Assembly: GCF_900108485.1 (NCBI RefSeq)
Contig: NZ_FNXF01000021.1
Location: 1 to 55,711, forward strand
Origin: Rheinheimera pacifica
Lineage (GTDB): Bacteria; Pseudomonadota; Gammaproteobacteria; Enterobacterales; Alteromonadaceae
Length of the DNA: 55,711 nucleotides
Direction of reading: 5' to 3'
The notes below the pieces were generated by a model that was not told the DNA's origin, made no database searches, and worked only from the letters and a program-made list of their open reading frames with translations. Shown piece by piece: positions 9,563 through 18,800 of the stretch. A program made the position numbers and the translations under genes. Numbering within the stretch: the stretch's first letter is position 1; the number at the start of each line of letters is the position of its first letter.

Positions 9563-11290
9563 ATGCAAAGACCTCGTTTAAAAATGCGCTTGGGTGATTT
9601 ACTGGTAGACGAGGGTATTATCTCGCCACCCCAGTTACAGCAGGCGTTGGCCCGGCAACAGGAAACCGGCCGTAAGCTGGGGTCTACGCTTACCGAGCTA
9701 AAATTTTTGACAGAGGTACAGTTGCTGCAGTTTTTGGCGCAGCAGCTTAATGTGCCCTTTCTTGATATTGCGCAAAAACAGATAAGCCCTAAAGCAGTAC
9801 AGTTATTGCCAGAGGTGCAGGCGCGGCGTTTCAGAGCGCTGGTGCTGGAAGATAATGGCGATACCGTGCTGCTTGGCATGAGCGATCCGGCAGATTTGGC
9901 TGCACTGGACCAGATTTCACGGCTGTTGGCGCCAAAAGAGGTGGCTCTGGCGGTAGTGCGGGAAAGCCAGCTGATTGAAGCTTTCGACACCCTGTACCGG
10001 CGTACCAAAGAAATTGAAAGTTTTGCTACCCAGCTTAAAGCCGAGCATGGTGCCGACACCAACCTTGAGCTGAATGTACTGGATGAACAGGCCGATGCCG
10101 ACAACACCATCGCTAAACTGCTGCAGTCGGTGTTTGAAGATGCCGTGCAGGTAAAGGCATCGGATATTCATATTGAGCCGGACGAAAAAGTGTTGCGTAT
10201 TCGTCAGCGCGTCGACGGTGTGCTGCAGGAAAACATCCTGAATGAAGTCAGTATTGCATCAGCACTGGTGCTGCGGCTTAAATTGATGGCAAATCTGGAT
10301 ATTTCAGAAAAGCGCATGCCGCAAGATGGCCGTTTTCAGATTAATGTAAAAAAACACCAGATAGATGTGCGTATTTCCACTATGCCGGTGCAATATGGCG
10401 AATCAGTGGTAATGCGTTTGCTTGATCAATCTGCCGGTTTGCTGCAACTGGAAGAAACCGGCATGCCAGCGCCATTGCTGAGTAAACTACGGCGTATTAT
10501 CAAAAGCCCGCATGGCATGATTCTGGTAACCGGCCCCACCGGCTCTGGCAAAACCACCACCTTGTACGGGCTGTTAAGTGAACTTAACCAGGCTGGCAGC
10601 AAAATTATTACTGTGGAAGATCCGGTAGAATATCGTTTGCCGCGGGTTAATCAGGTGCAGGTTAACCATAAAATTGGCCTGAGTTTCAGCAACGTGCTGC
10701 GCACCACCTTACGGCAAGATCCCGATATTATTATGGTGGGTGAAATGCGCGATCAGGAAACCGCCGAAATGGGCCTGCGCGGCGCGTTAACCGGCCATTT
10801 AGTGCTATCTACCTTACACACCAACGACGCTGTAACCAGTACCTTGCGTTTAATTGATATGGGCGCTGCGCCCTATCTGGTGGCGTCGGCACTGCGCGCT
10901 ATAGTGGCACAACGGCTGGTACGGCGTTTATGTGATTACTGCAAACAGCCCTATCAGCCGGACGAGCTGGAAAGTAGCTGGTTACGCCATCATAAAGCAG
11001 ATACTAGCGCGTCGTACTGGCATGCTAAAGGCTGCCAGTCGTGTAATCACAGTGGTTACAAAGGCCGCCTGGGTGTATTTGAACTGCTGTTAATCACCAA
11101 GCCACTGGCCGATGCGTTACGGCGCAACGATACGGCCGGTTTTGCCCATCTGGCGCACCACAGTGAAGGTTTTGTCAGCCTGGGTACTATGGCATTACAT
11201 TATGCGCAGCAAGGCATTACCAGCCTGGACGAGGTAATAAGGGTGTCGGAATATCTTGATACCGAAAGCTTAGTGACAGTGGAGCCCTAA
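9563..11290 (+). CDS. mshE: MSHA pilus extension ATPase MshE with N-terminal cyclic di-GMP-binding motifs
   Basis: A GspE/PilB-family hexameric motor that powers pilin polymerisation. The N-terminus carries the MshEN cyclic di-GMP motif twice: RLGDLLVDEGIISPPQL from residue 9, and KLGSTLTELKFLTEVQL about 30 residues later. The catalytic domain has Walker A GPTGSGKTTT (about 324-333), an Asp box, Walker B IIMVGEMRD and a His box. A zinc-binding CDYC/CQSC pair lies at about 453 and 493. Its 575 residues are full length. In Vibrio cholerae MshE binds cyclic di-GMP directly and this controls MSHA pilus extension; the motif here predicts the same. Confidence 0.94.
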   Translation: MQRPRLKMRLGDLLVDEGIISPPQLQQALARQQETGRKLGSTLTELKFLTEVQLLQFLAQQLNVPFLDIAQKQISPKAVQLLPEVQARRFRALVLEDNGDTVLLGMSDPADLAALDQISRLLAPKEVALAVVRESQLIEAFDTLYRRTKEIESFATQLKAEHGADTNLELNVLDEQADADNTIAKLLQSVFEDAVQVKASDIHIEPDEKVLRIRQRVDGVLQENILNEVSIASALVLRLKLMANLDISEKRMPQDGRFQINVKKHQIDVRISTMPVQYGESVVMRLLDQSAGLLQLEETGMPAPLLSKLRRIIKSPHGMILVTGPTGSGKTTTLYGLLSELNQAGSKIITVEDPVEYRLPRVNQVQVNHKIGLSFSNVLRTTLRQDPDIIMVGEMRDQETAEMGLRGALTGHLVLSTLHTNDAVTSTLRLIDMGAAPYLVASALRAIVAQRLVRRLCDYCKQPYQPDELESSWLRHHKADTSASYWHAKGCQSCNHSGYKGRLGVFELLLITKPLADALRRNDTAGFAHLAHHSEGFVSLGTMALHYAQQGITSLDEVIRVSEYLDTESLVTVEP

Positions 11291-11295
11291 GCACA

Positions 11296-12525
11296 ATGGC
11301 TAACTTTGTTTACACCGCACGCGATACCAACGGCAATGCTGTTAGTGGCCAGATAGAGGCCGGCAGCGAAGGCGCCGCCGCTGATTTACTGCGCCGGCGC
11401 AGTTTTATCCCGTTAACTATTCAGCGCCAGGCGGAGCAAAGTAAAACCTCCATTGGGCAGTTAGAGTTATGGCAAGCTAAAGTATCGTTAACCGATTTAA
11501 TTTTGTTTTCCCGCCAGATGTATTCACTGATGAAAGCCGGCATTCCAATAGTGCGGGCTATTGAAGGCCTGGCACAAAGTACCAGCTCTAAACGTTTGCA
11601 AAAGGTTTTGGGCGAACTGGTTGGCCAGCTGGAAAATGGCCGCAGTTTATCGGTAGCGCTGGCCGAACACCCCAAGGTATTTAGCCGCTTAATGGTTAGC
11701 ATAGTGCATGTTGGTGAAAATACCGGCCGTTTAGACGAAGCCTTTTTACAGCTGAATTATTATTTTGAGCAAGAGCTGGAAACCCGCAAACAAATTAAGC
11801 AAGCCACCCGTTATCCGTTTTTTGTACTGATAGCACTGGTAGTGGCCATGTTTATTCTTAACCTGGCGGTTATTCCACAATTTGCCAATATGTTTGCCCG
11901 CTTTAATGCCGAATTACCCTGGTCTACCAAAGCATTACTGGCCAGTTCGGCATTTTTTGTTGCCTACTGGCCGTTAATTATTATTGCTGCAATTGGTGCT
12001 ACGTTTGGCTTTCGTAGTTATATCAAAACCGATAAAGGCCGGGTTGTCTGGGGCCGCTGGCGGTTGGTATTTCCCATTATCGGCAATGTTATTTACCGCG
12101 CCACGCTGGGCCGTTTTGCCCGTAGTTTTGGCATGATGCTAAAAGCCGGTGTACCGATGACCAGCGCACTAACTCTGGTAGCTGATGCGGTAGACAATGA
12201 ATATATGGGCGAAAAAATCCGTGATATGCGGCGTAATATTGAGCGCGGTGAAAGTTTATTGCGGGTAAGCCAGCAAAGCGGGATGTTTACCCCCCTGGTA
12301 TTACAAATGATCGCCGTAGGCGAAGAAACCGGCGCCATGGACGATATGCTGGGTGAAGTAGCCGGTTTTTATGAGCGTGAAGTGGCCTTTGATTTAAAGA
12401 GCCTGACCGCAAAAATTGAACCCATTCTTATCGCTATAGTGGCGGTGATGGTACTGATTCTGGCATTGGGTATCTTTACGCCAATGTGGGATATGCTCAA
12501 TGCTTATAAGGGTAATACCGGTTAA
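11296..12525 (+). CDS. mshG: MSHA inner-membrane platform protein MshG
   Basis: A GspF/PilC-family platform protein of 409 residues with two T2SSF repeats (about 70-195 and 275-395) and three membrane spans (about 170-195, 220-240 and 378-400). It couples the MshE motor to pilin extraction. It lies 5 bp after mshE. An 86-bp gap to mshB follows; the place where Vibrio and Shewanella carry mshF is empty here. Confidence 0.92.
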   Translation: MANFVYTARDTNGNAVSGQIEAGSEGAAADLLRRRSFIPLTIQRQAEQSKTSIGQLELWQAKVSLTDLILFSRQMYSLMKAGIPIVRAIEGLAQSTSSKRLQKVLGELVGQLENGRSLSVALAEHPKVFSRLMVSIVHVGENTGRLDEAFLQLNYYFEQELETRKQIKQATRYPFFVLIALVVAMFILNLAVIPQFANMFARFNAELPWSTKALLASSAFFVAYWPLIIIAAIGATFGFRSYIKTDKGRVVWGRWRLVFPIIGNVIYRATLGRFARSFGMMLKAGVPMTSALTLVADAVDNEYMGEKIRDMRRNIERGESLLRVSQQSGMFTPLVLQMIAVGEETGAMDDMLGEVAGFYEREVAFDLKSLTAKIEPILIAIVAVMVLILALGIFTPMWDMLNAYKGNTG

Positions 12526-12611
12526 CGTTTTTACAATTGTGGGCTACATTGGGATGTAATTACTAATATTAGCGATATACTAACGACAATAAGCAACTTG
12601 GAGGCACAGGT

Positions 12612-13175
12612 ATGAAAAAACAAACAGGTTTTACCCTGATAGAACTGGTTATAGTAATTATTATTCTGGGATTACTGGCCGCAACCGCCTTACCGCGGTT
12701 TTTAAATGTTACCGCACAAGCCGAAGATGCGGCGATTGAAGGCATCGCCGGTGGCTTTGCCTCTGCCGTTGGTTTGGTTAGGGCGCAGTGGGAAGTTGAA
12801 GGCCGCCCTGCAAATGGCACGGTAAACTATGATGGCGTTACCGTTAATGTGGCGGCCAACGGTTATCCGGCTGGTGGAGCAGAAACTGCAAATGATATTA
12901 GTGCAGCAGAATGCCAGACAGTGTTAAATACGATTTTACAGGCAGCACCCAGTTCGGTTATTGCAGGCCAGGGCCTTACTGTTGCTGACATGACGGCTCA
13001 GAAGCTGTATATCCGTACTCAGCAAGGTTCGAACCAGCCCCCCGCTACGCCGACATTATGTGTATATCACCAAACTGCTGGTTTAACGGCTATCCCGTCT
13101 GATCAGTCAAACAGTAATGGTTTTACATACGCTCCAGCGTTGGGCCAAGTCACCGTATTTTTAACTAAACCCTAA
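12612..13175 (+). CDS. mshB: MSHA pilin-like protein MshB
   Basis: A type IV pilin with the leader MKKQTG cut before FTLIELVIVIIILGLLAAT; the conserved glutamate at mature position 5 is present. It has 187 residues, with two cysteines near the C-terminal half likely forming the D-region loop. It is preceded by a good Shine-Dalgarno (TTGGAGG). As the first pilin gene after an 86-bp gap it may head its own transcript. Confidence 0.87.
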   Translation: MKKQTGFTLIELVIVIIILGLLAATALPRFLNVTAQAEDAAIEGIAGGFASAVGLVRAQWEVEGRPANGTVNYDGVTVNVAANGYPAGGAETANDISAAECQTVLNTILQAAPSSVIAGQGLTVADMTAQKLYIRTQQGSNQPPATPTLCVYHQTAGLTAIPSDQSNSNGFTYAPALGQVTVFLTKP

Positions 13176-13191
13176 GCTATAAGGTCTTACT

Positions 13192-13698
13192 ATGAAACGT
13201 AACCAAGGTTTTACATTAATTGAATTAATTATTGTTATCGTTATTCTGGGTATTCTGGCAGTTACAGCTGCACCCAGGTTTTTAAATTTTTCGGGCGATG
13301 CCAGAGCATCTACTTTAAGTGGTGTACGTGGTGCATTGGAGTCTGCAGGTGCACTGATTTATGGTAAGGCGATCATTGAAAGTAAGCATACTCAGGCTTC
13401 TGGCCAGAGTCTGAATGCTCCGTTTGCTGCAATATCGTTAATATATGGTTATCCAGCTAATGCTACATCTTTACTCGCTGCGGCAGAGCTATCAACTGAT
13501 GAATGGGTAGTGCAGGACGTGGCTACAGCGGGTGAACCAGTTAATAGTGCAGTCGGCGACGTTGTGGTTGCTCCCACCGGAACGACAATAAACGCTGATT
13601 TAGCGTGCCATGTGCTATATAAGCCTGCTACTGCCAGTGCTGGCTCTCCGGTTGTAGTCACCAAGCCCGTGATTACCGTTGTAAGTACAGGCTGCTGA
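13192..13698 (+). CDS. mshA: MSHA major pilin MshA
   Basis: Leader MKRNQG, then FTLIELIIVIVILGILAVTA: a class of type IV prepilin processed by the prepilin peptidase and N-methylated. It is 168 residues long. Cysteines near the C-terminus (DLACHVL and STGC) would form the disulfide-bonded loop. Its position directly after mshB and before mshC matches the major pilin gene in other MSHA loci. The similarity of MshA and MshB suggests an old duplication. Confidence 0.87.
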   Translation: MKRNQGFTLIELIIVIVILGILAVTAAPRFLNFSGDARASTLSGVRGALESAGALIYGKAIIESKHTQASGQSLNAPFAAISLIYGYPANATSLLAAAELSTDEWVVQDVATAGEPVNSAVGDVVVAPTGTTINADLACHVLYKPATASAGSPVVVTKPVITVVSTGC

Positions 13699-13713
13699 TA
13701 GCAGTAAACTAAT

Positions 13714-14166
13714 ATGAAATTACAGCACCGCGGCTTTACCTTAATTGAGCTTATTGTGGTGCTGGTATTAATCGGGGTACTCGCGGTTAGCGTTGTACCC
13801 CGTTTTTTTGATGCTTCCGGTACATCAGAATATTTATACCGCGACCAGGCGCTGAATATACTGCGCCGGGTGCAAATACAGGCCATGCAATGTACCGACT
13901 GTGTATCACAGGGCGTTATAGTACAGAGCGACAGAATATTTTCAGGCACTAATGCCTGTTTAAATGATGCCACACACTTATGTATAGCGCCGCGCGATAG
14001 CAGTACTATTACGGTAACCAAAACAGGCTTTAATATTCAGCTGAATTTTGACAGCAATGGCCGCCCGCTAAGTAACTGTGCAACAGGCACTTGCCGCATA
14101 ACCATTGAGGGGGCCGTGGCACTGCCCATTTGTATTGAAGCCGAAGGCTATATTCACCCATGCTAA
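13714..14166 (+). CDS. mshC: MSHA minor pilin MshC
   Basis: Leader MKLQHRG followed by FTLIELIVVLVLIGVLAV. It is a 150-residue GspH-like minor pilin with several cysteines (QCTDC, CIEAEGYIHPC). It overlaps mshD by 7 bp. Minor pilins of this type prime assembly and sit at the pilus tip. Confidence 0.84.
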   Translation: MKLQHRGFTLIELIVVLVLIGVLAVSVVPRFFDASGTSEYLYRDQALNILRRVQIQAMQCTDCVSQGVIVQSDRIFSGTNACLNDATHLCIAPRDSSTITVTKTGFNIQLNFDSNGRPLSNCATGTCRITIEGAVALPICIEAEGYIHPC

Positions 14167-14708
14167 AACTCAGCCTGAAACATAGCCGCGGCGTTACCTT
14201 AATAGAGCTAATTGTCGGCATAGTCGTGCTGGCCATTAGCTTAAGTATTATTACCTCGGTATTAGGCCCGTTATTTATTAAAAGCGCTGATCCCTGGCAT
14301 CAGGTGCGTGCTGCTGAGCTGGGGCAAAGTTTTATTAATGAAATACTGGGCCGCTCCTATGATCAAAACAGCAGCCGCAGCGGTAGTTTGCTACGCTGTA
14401 ATGAAACGGGTGCTCAAAGCTGCACTGCTGAGGCAAACTTTGGCCCGGATGGCAGCGAAACCAGGCTGAGTTTTAACGACGTAGATGATTTTCATAATTT
14501 TACCGGCACGGGTGAAATTTTTAGCAATATTTTAGATCTCCAGCCAGAACTGTCTGATTATTATCGTAGTTACAAACTTAATGTTACCGTAGCCTATGCT
14601 GGCGCGGAATTTGGTTTAAATAACCAGCAGGTTAAAAGAATTACTGTCTCGGTTACTACCCCAACCGGTTCGCAAATAGATTTTGCCGCCTACAAAGGAA
14701 ACTGGTAA
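14160..14708 (+). CDS. mshD: MSHA minor pilin MshD
   Basis: The N-terminus reads HSRG then VTLIELIVGIVVLAIS, a prepilin site in which valine takes the place of the usual phenylalanine. It is 182 residues long with a PulG/GspI-like fold. It overlaps mshC at the start and shares one base with the mshO start. Confidence 0.84.
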   Translation: MLKLSLKHSRGVTLIELIVGIVVLAISLSIITSVLGPLFIKSADPWHQVRAAELGQSFINEILGRSYDQNSSRSGSLLRCNETGAQSCTAEANFGPDGSETRLSFNDVDDFHNFTGTGEIFSNILDLQPELSDYYRSYKLNVTVAYAGAEFGLNNQQVKRITVSVTTPTGSQIDFAAYKGNW

Positions 14709-15451
14709 TGCGCAACGCCGGTTTTACCCTGATTGAGCTGGTTATCACCATGGTAGTGCTGGCTATACTGGCTCTGGGTATTACCAGTTATATTGGCCTG
14801 GGCGCCCGTATGTATACCGATGCCGCCGAGCGTGAGCAGGTGCTGGGACAAAGCCGCTTTGTTGCTGAGCGGATGGTACGCGAGCTGCGTAATGCCGTGC
14901 CCAATAGCGTGGTGTTTTCCAGTACCAGCAACTGCCTGCAGTTTCGGCCGATTTTATATAGCGGTATCTATACCAATGCGCCCTTTGAACAAAACGGCAC
15001 CAGCATGACTGTAATAAGCCCCGATTTACGGGCGGTGAGTCCGCGTACCTATGCTACAGCAAGCAGGCCGCAGCTGATGGTTTACCCTACCAGCGCAGAA
15101 AACCCGGGAGGTGCCGTACAGCTGAACAATATCAGCACAGTAGATTCTGCCACTGCGCGCTTTACGCTGAATTTTGCTAACTTTCGCTTTACCCGCCAAT
15201 CACCTGAGCAGCGTTTTTATATCGCCGATGCCATAGTGCAGTATTGCCTTGTTGGTGCGGGCAGTGGCCGTTTTAATATTATGCGTAATAATGTGCTTAT
15301 GGCTGAGGGGTTAAGAGAGTCTCAGGTGTTTCGGGTAACTGACGCCGTACTAACCCGCAACTCGGTGGTGAATATCTTTTTGCAGTTTGGCTATGGTGGC
15401 AACGCCGATATGTTTTTTAATTACGAGGTGCATATTCCCAATGTACCTTAA
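14708..15451 (+). CDS. mshO: MSHA minor pilin MshO
   Basis: Prepilin leader MRNAG, then FTLIELVITMVVLAILALG. It is 247 residues long, GspJ/PilW-like. The mshP start lies inside its last codons, so mshC-D-O-P-Q are translationally linked. Confidence 0.84.
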   Translation: MRNAGFTLIELVITMVVLAILALGITSYIGLGARMYTDAAEREQVLGQSRFVAERMVRELRNAVPNSVVFSSTSNCLQFRPILYSGIYTNAPFEQNGTSMTVISPDLRAVSPRTYATASRPQLMVYPTSAENPGGAVQLNNISTVDSATARFTLNFANFRFTRQSPEQRFYIADAIVQYCLVGAGSGRFNIMRNNVLMAEGLRESQVFRVTDAVLTRNSVVNIFLQFGYGGNADMFFNYEVHIPNVP

Positions 15452-15851
15452 CTATCAAAAGCAGCGCGGCAGTGCGCTGGTTATCGCCGTTTTTGTTATC
15501 GTTGTTATGCTGGCGCTGGCAGTGGGTTTGTCGCGCCTGCTAATCAGCAGCAGTGAAACTGTAGTATATGAAGTGCAGGGCACACGGGCACTGTTTGCCG
15601 CACAAAGCGGGCTTGATATTGCGTTAACACAGCTTTTTCCGCTAAATGGCAGTGTAGCTGGTTGTGGTGCTGTTACAGCGTCGCGCAGTTTTAATGCCGC
15701 CAGTTTGCAAAGTTGCAGTGTCAGTATCAGTTGCACCCCTTTTACCACTGCGGCGCCAGACAGCATTACTTTGTTTCAGCTTAGCAGCACAGCCGAGTGC
15801 ACGGCAGGAGGTTTTCAAACCCGCCGTACAGTGCAAATAGAGGTGCGTTGA
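15441..15851 (+). CDS. mshP: MSHA biogenesis protein MshP (PilX-like)
   Basis: Starts at ATG 15441 with MYLNYQKQRG then SALVIAVFVIVVMLALAVG, the PilX-type N-terminus that lacks a canonical FTLIE but keeps the hydrophobic helix. It has 136 residues with paired cysteines. Longer upstream starts would run through mshO and are not supported. The stop overlaps the mshQ ATG. Confidence 0.8.
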   Translation: MYLNYQKQRGSALVIAVFVIVVMLALAVGLSRLLISSSETVVYEVQGTRALFAAQSGLDIALTQLFPLNGSVAGCGAVTASRSFNAASLQSCSVSISCTPFTTAAPDSITLFQLSSTAECTAGGFQTRRTVQIEVR

Positions 15852-18800
15852 TGTTGGCAATATATCGCTTCGCGATGTTGTGCATAATGCTGTTACCTGT
15901 TGGTGCTTATGCAGCCACTTACACTATGGCCCAGGGAAGCCGCCCGCCATGTAGTACCAGTTGGTCAGTTAATGTTAATACTTATACCTGCACCGGCGAT
16001 GGCCGGGTAACGTTGGCAAACAGCGATATCATTGCCGCTTCAGCTGCCAGTATTACGCTGATAGCTGCCAATGGCGTTCAACTTGGCACAAATGTTACGC
16101 TGGGTAGCAACACCAACAGGGTTAACCTGCAAGCAGAATACGGTACTGTGGTTATTTCTGCCGGCGGTGTGATCTGGGGCAATGTGCAGACAACCAGCGG
16201 TGCTGTTTCTGCTACCTCAGCTACCATCAATGGTAATGTGCAGACCAACAATACTTATACCCATAATGGCGGCGTGGTAAACGGCGCTATTAACGCGAAT
16301 AACGGTGTCACGCTGACTGGTGTGGCCGTGTCGGGTACGGTAACGGCAAACAGCGATGTTAATCTTACCGGTGGCAGTGTCGCTGGCAGGGTAACCAGCA
16401 GCAGTAACAAAGTGATTACCAATGGCACTAATCTGACGGGCGGGGCGACTGCTCTGTCCGGGTTTTCTATTACCGGCGGCACTATTGCCGGCAGTTTTGT
16501 GCTTAATGCCCACAATGAGGCTACGTTTACCGGTGTAACGATGACATCAGGTAGCATCAGCGGTGCCAGTACCGTTGCTATCAACAATAGTCAGCTTGGC
16601 TCTGCCGGTAATATGATTAATGTCAGCAGTAATAGCGGTGCCATTACTCTGAGCAATAACAGTGTGGTATACGGCGTATTACAGGCACCAGGCTATTCAA
16701 GTGTTAATGTGCAAACGGGTAGCCAGGTGTATGGCCAATGTTTGCCCAATTCAACCCCAGCCAGTGCCTGCACGCTTTATACCGCACCCAGATATGAATA
16801 TCGTTTTGATCAGTCTGAATGGACAGGAGCAACCGCTGAGGTTCTCGATTCTATTGGTAATAATCACGGCACTGCTTTTGCTGCGCAAACGAGCGCAGCA
16901 AGTGCCGGGCAAATATGCCGGGCGGGCGAGTTCAATGGCAGTAGTTATGTTACCGTGCCTGACTTATCAGTACTAACCGGCACGGCCTCGCTGAGTTTTT
17001 GGATTAAAACCACGGCAACAGGTAACGACACAGTGTGGCAGGCTCCGGCTGTAACCGGGGTAGAGCAAAGCGGTGGCGCTGATGATATTTTCTGGGGCTG
17101 GATTGATAGCCAGGGACGTATTGGCTTAACCAAAGGTGACTACAACTCTGCCGTTGCAAATACCAAGTCAAGCATTGCAATAAACAATGGCCAGTTCCGC
17201 CATGTGGTGCTAACCCGAAACGCCGGTACCGGCGCCTTTCAGATTTTTATTGATGGCACATTAAATCAAAGTGGCAGCTATAACGTAATGCAAGGCACGG
17301 TTGGCAACCTGTTTAATGATATCGGCAGAGTGCGGCATACAAATGGAACCAGTTTTAACTATCTGAATGCTACGCTTGATGAAGTACTGGTTTATAACAG
17401 TGTACTGGACTCGCAGGAGGTACAGCGCCTTTACACTTTGCAGCGGGAAAAACGCGATCTGGGTGGTGAAGTTCGTCAATGTCCGCAATTGCCACTGCAA
17501 TGCCTTGCGGATAGCTTTACCGGTACCTTATCAGACAGCTGGATCACTGCCCGCAGTAGCGGTACTTTTACCCCGTCGGTGGTTAACGGGCGTTTGCGTA
17601 TGACGCAAAATGTCGGTAACCAGTCAACCTCGGTGACCTATCAGCGTTTATACCCGGCAGCAAATAACCTGGTAGTGGTTGAGTTTGATTATTTAGCCTA
17701 TGGCGGCAACGGTGCTGATGGTATGGCACTGGTATTGTCAGACGCTACTGTTACGCCGCAGCCCGGTGCTTTTGGCGGGCCTTTGGGCTATGGTTTTAAA
17801 CCGGGTATTCCGGGTTTTTCCGGTGGTTGGCTGGGTTTTGGTCTGGATGAGTATGGTAACTATTCTGCTGAGGGTGGTAGTACCAATGTTGGCAGACGGC
17901 AGCAGTCTGTGGTGGTGCGTGGCTCAGGTTCCGGCACCACGGGTTATCGCTATTTACGTGGTGCCTGCAACAACGGTACCACTAACACTAATGGTAATTG
18001 CCTCACTCCTGCCGTAGATGGCAACCAGAACAACCCGCACCGTTACCGTTTTACTATTGACTCCCGTCAGGCTGGCTCAACCCTGGTGTCTGTGGATCGC
18101 AACACAGGCAACGGTTTTGTTAATTTAATTGCGCCTTTTAATGCGCAAGGCCAAACCGGGCAGGCACCAGTGCCAGAGAATTTCTTTGTTTCCATTACCG
18201 GCTCTACCGGTGGTTCTAATAATATTCACGAACTGGATAACCTGAGTATTTGCGCGCAAAGATCTATGCCGGTTGGCCAGCAAATTAACCATATTGAATT
18301 AACACACCAGGCAGCGGGTATCGCTTGTGTGGCGTCTGCTGTGCAGGTAAAAGCCTGTCTGAATGCAGATTGCAGTAGTTTGTTTACCAGCCCGGTATCG
18401 GTTGATCTTTCTAATTCGGCCGGTAACTGGCAAACAGATCCAATAACCCTAACCAATGGCGTGGGCACGGCTTATTTAAGGCACCCGGCCGGTGGGGTGG
18501 CCACTATAGGGGTAACAGAAACAGTACCGCCAAGAAAGGCCTTTAGCCAAACGGTATGCAAGGTAGGTAACAACAGCAGTAATTGTCAGATCAATTTTGC
18601 CAATGCCGGTTTATTGTTTGCGCAGGCCGATGGTGTTACCCCTCTTAGCCATCAGACCGCCGGTGTTGCTTTTAACGGCGTGCTAAGGGCCATTCGCACT
18701 AATACCACTACCGGCGCCTGTGAAGCCAGAGCCAGTGGCAGCCAAACAGTACGTTTAGGCTTTAGTTGTGAAAATCCGTCCAGCTGTATTGCCGGCCAGC

